DNA of 64,000 nucleotides from Microbacterium binotii (GTDB lineage: Bacteria; Actinomycetota; Actinomycetes; Actinomycetales; Microbacteriaceae). The notes under the pieces are model-generated. The model saw only the letters and a list, made by a program, of their open reading frames with translations, was not told the origin of the DNA and did no database searches. Location of the stretch: positions 2,108,001 through 2,172,000 of the forward strand of contig NZ_CP090347.1 of assembly GCF_021398715.1 (NCBI RefSeq). Reading direction: 5' to 3'. Positions within the stretch are counted from its first letter, which is position 1, and every line of letters begins with the position of its first letter. Shown here piece after piece: positions 60,669-64,000 of the stretch. A program made the position numbers and the translations under genes.

Positions 60669-61883
60669 ATGCCCTCTTCCTCCTCCGTCGGCATCCGCTC
60701 GTACCGTGCGCTGCCGCGCATCGCCGGGTGGGACTACCTCGTCGCGACGAGCCTCGGACGTCTTCCCCTGTCGATGGTCCCGCTCGCCGTCCTGACGCTC
60801 GTGACCTCTGCCACGGGGTCGATCGCGGTGGGCGGCTTCGCCGCGGCAGCAGCCGCGATCGGCGAGGCCGTGGGCGCTCCCGCCTCCGGGGCGATCGCCG
60901 ACCGCATCGGGCAACGTCCGGTCCTCCTCGTGGGCGTCGTCGTGCACGTCGCACTGCTCCTCGTCCTGACGTGGGGCGCGGGGCACGTCTCCGACCCCGG
61001 GGCCGTCGCTCTCGCCGCCGGGATCGGGCTGAGCCTTCCGCAGGTCGGCGCGTTCTCCCGCACCCGGTGGCTCTCGCTCGCTCCGGATGATCTGCCGACC
61101 GCCTTCGCCTTCGAGGGCGTCATCGACGAGATCTCCTACATCTTCGGACCCGCCATCGTGGGCCTCACCGCCGCGTTCGTGTCACCGCAGGCGGCGACGC
61201 TCCTCGCCGGTGCGCTCGTGGTCGCCTTCGCGACACAGTTCGCCGTGCACCGCACGCACCGCAGCGTGCCGCGGCGGCGACAGGCGCCGCCGCGGACAGC
61301 AGCCCCCGCGGGGCGCCGGACTCTGCTGGTCACCGCGCTGGTCGGAATGCTGGCGATGGGCACGTTCTTCGGCGCGAGCCAGACGGGTCTCACCGCCTTC
61401 GCGGGGCGCATCGGGATCCCGGATGCGGGCGCGCTCCTCTACGCCGTCATGGCGGTGGGCTCGGCGATCACGACGCTGTCGATGGTGCTGATCCCGGAGC
61501 GGATCGGCACCTGGACACGATGGAGCGTTGCCGCCTGCGGGATGGCTCTGGGGGCGTCGCTCATGCTCGTCGCCGACGACGTCGTGTGGATCATCGGCGC
61601 CGGACTCGTCGCCGGCGCGTTCCAAGGACCGCTGTTGTTGACGATCTTCCGGGTCGTGGGCGACGCCGCCGACGAGGGGCGGGCCGGGATCCTGTTGACC
61701 CTCACCACGAGCGGCATCGTTCTCGGCATCGCGGCGGGCTCCGCCCTGTCCGGACTGCTCGCGCAGAACCTGGGCGCTGCCGCGGGGTTCCTGCCCGTGC
61801 TCACCGCGACGCTCGTCCTGCTCGCGATGGGCGTGGTGGGCGCTGCCGCCGCCAAGGGCGGAGAGCGCACCGCATCCCGTTAG
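60669..61883 (+). CDS. MFS transporter
   Basis: 404 residues with about twelve hydrophobic segments and a central loop at 195-220 rich in Arg and Pro. The motif between helices 2 and 3 is [16 protein letters not shown], the MFS signature. It belongs to the drug-efflux-like group, but the substrate is unknown. A GGAG lies nine bases before the ATG. It overlaps the end of dapF by four bases, tail to tail. Confidence 0.9.
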   Translation: MPSSSSVGIRSYRALPRIAGWDYLVATSLGRLPLSMVPLAVLTLVTSATGSIAVGGFAAAAAAIGEAVGAPASGAIADRIGQRPVLLVGVVVHVALLLVLTWGAGHVSDPGAVALAAGIGLSLPQVGAFSRTRWLSLAPDDLPTAFAFEGVIDEISYIFGPAIVGLTAAFVSPQAATLLAGALVVAFATQFAVHRTHRSVPRRRQAPPRTAAPAGRRTLLVTALVGMLAMGTFFGASQTGLTAFAGRIGIPDAGALLYAVMAVGSAITTLSMVLIPERIGTWTRWSVAACGMALGASLMLVADDVVWIIGAGLVAGAFQGPLLLTIFRVVGDAADEGRAGILLTLTTSGIVLGIAAGSALSGLLAQNLGAAAGFLPVLTATLVLLAMGVVGAAAAKGGERTASR

Positions 61884-62737
61884 GCGAGCGTCACCTCGCC
61901 GTGGAAGACCAGCGACGCGGGGCCCGACAGCAGCACGTGCCCGTCGTGCATCCGGACGCCCAGCGTCCCGCCGGGCACATCCACGACCCACGCATCGGGC
62001 GCCGCGGGTCCTGCCCAGTGGCGCACCGCGAGAGCCGCGGCGGCCACACCGGTGCCGCAGCTGAGGGTCTCCCCGACGCCCCGCTCGAAGACCCGCATCC
62101 GGATGCCGCCGACGCCCCCCACGACGAGGGGATCGCTCGGAACGACGAACTCGATGTTCGCACCGGCGGGCGGCTGAGGGTCGAGCAGGGGCTGCGCCGT
62201 CAGGTCGAGCGCTTCCAGCTCGGCCTCGGAGGACAGCGCCACGACGACGTGGGGATTTCCCACATCGACCGGCTGGCCCGGGCGCGCGACGTCCAGACCG
62301 CGGGCCCGCACGAGAACGTCGTTCTCGTCGACGACCCACTCCCCCAGATCCACTTCGAAGCCGCGCTCACTGCGCGTGAGCGTCTTGACCCCGGCTCGGG
62401 TGCCGATGCGCAACGGCGCGTCCAGCGACGCCAGATCCTGATCCTCGAGGAAGCGCGCGAACACCCGCGTGCCGTTGCCGCACATCTCGGCCTTCGATCC
62501 GTCGGCGTTGCGGTAGTCCATGAACCACTCGGCGCCGGCTGCGGCAGCGGCCGCGCCCTCGGGGATCCGCACCGACCGCACGACACGCAGAAGTCCGTCC
62601 GCGCCGATGCCGAACCGGCGATCGCAGAGCACCGCGATCTGGTCATCGCTGAGATCCAGTTCGCCGTCCGGATCCGACAGGATCACGAAGTCGTTCCCGG
62701 TTCCGTGGCCCTTGGTGAACGGGAGCGTGCGCGACAT
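61880..62737 (-). CDS. dapF: Diaminopimelate epimerase
   Basis: 285 residues. The two catalytic Cys residues are in [12 protein letters not shown] and [11 protein letters not shown]; the start [16 protein letters not shown] is diagnostic. It makes meso-diaminopimelate for lysine, and in many Actinobacteria for the wall. The ATG at 62737 has TAGACT (plus 62744-62749) six bases upstream, so it has its own promoter after miaA. Confidence 0.97.
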   Translation of the reverse strand: MSRTLPFTKGHGTGNDFVILSDPDGELDLSDDQIAVLCDRRFGIGADGLLRVVRSVRIPEGAAAAAAGAEWFMDYRNADGSKAEMCGNGTRVFARFLEDQDLASLDAPLRIGTRAGVKTLTRSERGFEVDLGEWVVDENDVLVRARGLDVARPGQPVDVGNPHVVVALSSEAELEALDLTAQPLLDPQPPAGANIEFVVPSDPLVVGGVGGIRMRVFERGVGETLSCGTGVAAAALAVRHWAGPAAPDAWVVDVPGGTLGVRMHDGHVLLSGPASLVFHGEVTLA

Positions 62738-62790
62738 TCCGCCAGTCTACGGGCGGAGCGGGGCGGAGCTGTCCGCCGGGCGAAGGGCCG

Positions 62791-63702
62791 TCACGCCTCG
62801 ACGATGTCCGCGACCGCCGTCCCCGCGGTGATGCGGCGGGCGGCGGTGTAGCGGCGGAACCAGGAGACCTGGCGCCGGGCGTATCGGCGGGTCAGCGCCT
62901 GGGTCTGGGCGATCGCCTCGTCACGGTTCAGCCGGCCGTCGAGCTCCCCGATGGCCTGCGCATACCCGATGGCTCGCCTCGCCGTGACCCCGGTGTCGAG
63001 TCCCCTCTCGCGCAGGGTCGCGACCTCGTCGAGCAGGCCGTCCCGCCACATCTGCTCGACGCGCGCGTCCAGCCTCGGCACGAGCACGTCACGCTCCTCG
63101 TGAGCGATCAGCAGGTGGGTCCGCGGGTGCCAGAGGCGCGGGTCTTCGGGCAGCGCGGCACCGTGGGTCGCGGCACCCTGGGCCAGGATTTCAAGAGCCC
63201 GGACGATCCGCCGACCGTTGTGCGGATCGACGCGCTCCGCGGTGACCGGATCGACGCTGCGCAGGCGCTCGTGCAGCGCTCCGGGGCCGAGCTCGTCCAA
63301 CTCCGTCTCCAACGCCCGGCGCAGCGCCTCGTCCCGCGGAGGAAAGCGGAAGTCGTACGCGACCGCGGAGACGTACAGTCCCGAACCGCCGACGAGGATC
63401 GCGTCGGCGCCCCGGGCGTTGATCGCGTCGATCGCCTGCCGCGCCCGCGTCTGGTAGTCCGCCACAGCGGCTTCCTCGGTCACCTCGAGGACGTCGAAGA
63501 GGTGATGCGGGATCCCGCGCCGCTCGGCGACGGGGAGCTTCGCCGTGCCGATGTCCATTCCCCGGTACAGCTGCATGGCGTCCGCGTTGACGATCTCGGC
63601 CGCCCGCCCCCGTGCGCGAAGCTCCTCGGCCAGCGCGAGCGAGATCCCGGTCTTCCCCGTGCCGGTGGCCCCGGCCACGATCCACAGCCGGGGCGCGGAC
63701 AT
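62791..63702 (-). CDS. miaA: tRNA dimethylallyltransferase
   Basis: 303 residues. P-loop [11 protein letters not shown], substrate motif [19 protein letters not shown] and the later [12 protein letters not shown]. It adds a dimethylallyl group to A37 of tRNAs reading codons that begin with U. The ATG at 63702 overlaps the miaB stop by one base (TGATG), so it works with MiaB in making ms2i6A. Confidence 0.96.
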   Translation of the reverse strand: MSAPRLWIVAGATGTGKTGISLALAEELRARGRAAEIVNADAMQLYRGMDIGTAKLPVAERRGIPHHLFDVLEVTEEAAVADYQTRARQAIDAINARGADAILVGGSGLYVSAVAYDFRFPPRDEALRRALETELDELGPGALHERLRSVDPVTAERVDPHNGRRIVRALEILAQGAATHGAALPEDPRLWHPRTHLLIAHEERDVLVPRLDARVEQMWRDGLLDEVATLRERGLDTGVTARRAIGYAQAIGELDGRLNRDEAIAQTQALTRRYARRQVSWFRRYTAARRITAGTAVADIVEA

Positions 63703-64000
63703 CACTGCTCCCGACGAAGCGACGGCAGACCCAGAGAGACCGCCTTCGGGCCGGAACCCGAGGGAGAGGGCACACCGCAGGAATCGGCCTCCGCGCGATC
63801 CCACGCGTCGCCGGAACGGGTGCGACGGATCACGAGCGGAGCGCCGTCGGGCGAATCCGCCAGGAGGTGGAACGGAGCCGCGTGCGTCACCACGACGGAG
63901 ACGACGTCACCCGGGCGAGGCACGGGCGAGGCGTCGGGGACCTCGAAGTGCACGAGTCTGTTGTCCTCGGCACGTCCGGTGAGACGGCGCGTGGCCGCAT
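63702..64000 (-). CDS. miaB: tRNA methylthiotransferase MiaB, C-terminal fragment
   Basis: The last 98 codons of a gene that begins beyond the right edge. The sequence includes the TRAM domain ([15 protein letters not shown] ... [20 protein letters not shown]), which binds tRNA, followed by an extra tail of about 35 residues ([21 protein letters not shown]). The assignment rests on the TRAM domain and on position directly before miaA. The radical SAM part is outside the window. Confidence 0.92.
   Translation of the reverse strand, partial: AATRRLTGRAEDNRLVHFEVPDASPVPRPGDVVSVVVTHAAPFHLLADSPDGAPLVIRRTRSGDAWDRAEADSCGVPSPSGSGPKAVSLGLPSLRREQ

Overview
The window is a high-GC actinobacterial chromosome segment, almost certainly from the family Microbacteriaceae and probably Microbacterium. 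The evidence is the codon bias, the rRNA sequence, the gene orders miaB-miaA-dapF, hflX, lexA, infC-rpmI-rplT and argCJBDF, and the abundance of promoters whose -10 box lies directly in front of the start codon. No prophage, insertion sequence, CRISPR array or tRNA gene was seen.

Layout. 1-1854: the start of a HAD phosphatase and an arginine-rich repeat protein. 1891-7560: a complete rRNA operon on the minus strand (16S-23S-5S) with promoter, processing stems and terminator, lying between tyrS and genes that follow tyrS directly in other actinobacteria. 7712-11951: a hydrolase, a DUF4184 membrane protein, tyrS, a membrane protein and a SatD-family gene with AT-rich operator-like repeats. 12007-24722: a Pst-type ABC transporter locus in which the ATPase gene is separated from pstC-pstA-pstS by six genes for secreted or membrane proteins. 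These include two further exported proteins that look like substrate-binding proteins, a WxL-like protein, a DUF916-like protein and a sortase-fold protein without catalytic residues. This is the most unusual part of the window. 24856-26960: a PASTA-type Ser/Thr kinase and a coupled small gene.

27102-34906: arginine biosynthesis, argC-J-B-D-F, then a membrane acyltransferase-like gene, then argH with its own promoter. 35144-39870: an AAA ATPase and pheST. 39882-44655: a TetR regulator (BioQ-like) and a divergent biotin ECF operon, bioY - short acyl-CoA ligase-like - degenerate thiolase - bioM - bioN. The intergenic region carries two tandem TGAAC-N3-GTTCA operators. 44658-48033: a GluABCD-type amino acid ABC transporter. 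48125-50938: an RNA methyltransferase, infC-rpmI-rplT and a DUF1844 gene. 50954-54868: histidine biosynthesis hisC-B-H-A with an SseB-family gene. 54888-56162: a LysM protein divergent from lexA. 56212-64000: an S9 peptidase, hflX, an RsmC-like methyltransferase, an MFS transporter, dapF, miaA and the end of miaB.

How the parts work together. Most genes sit in tight, translationally coupled minus-strand operons with 1-4 base overlaps. At least a dozen genes look leaderless, with a TANNNT-type box ending 6 bases before the start codon. Regulation visible in the sequence includes BioQ-type control of biotin uptake, a LexA-like box on the -10 of the LysM gene, probable autoregulation of satD, and hairpins between gluB and gluC and after rplT. 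I infer, without direct proof, that the Pst-like locus makes a transporter whose binding proteins are held on the cell envelope, possibly under control of the neighbouring kinase.
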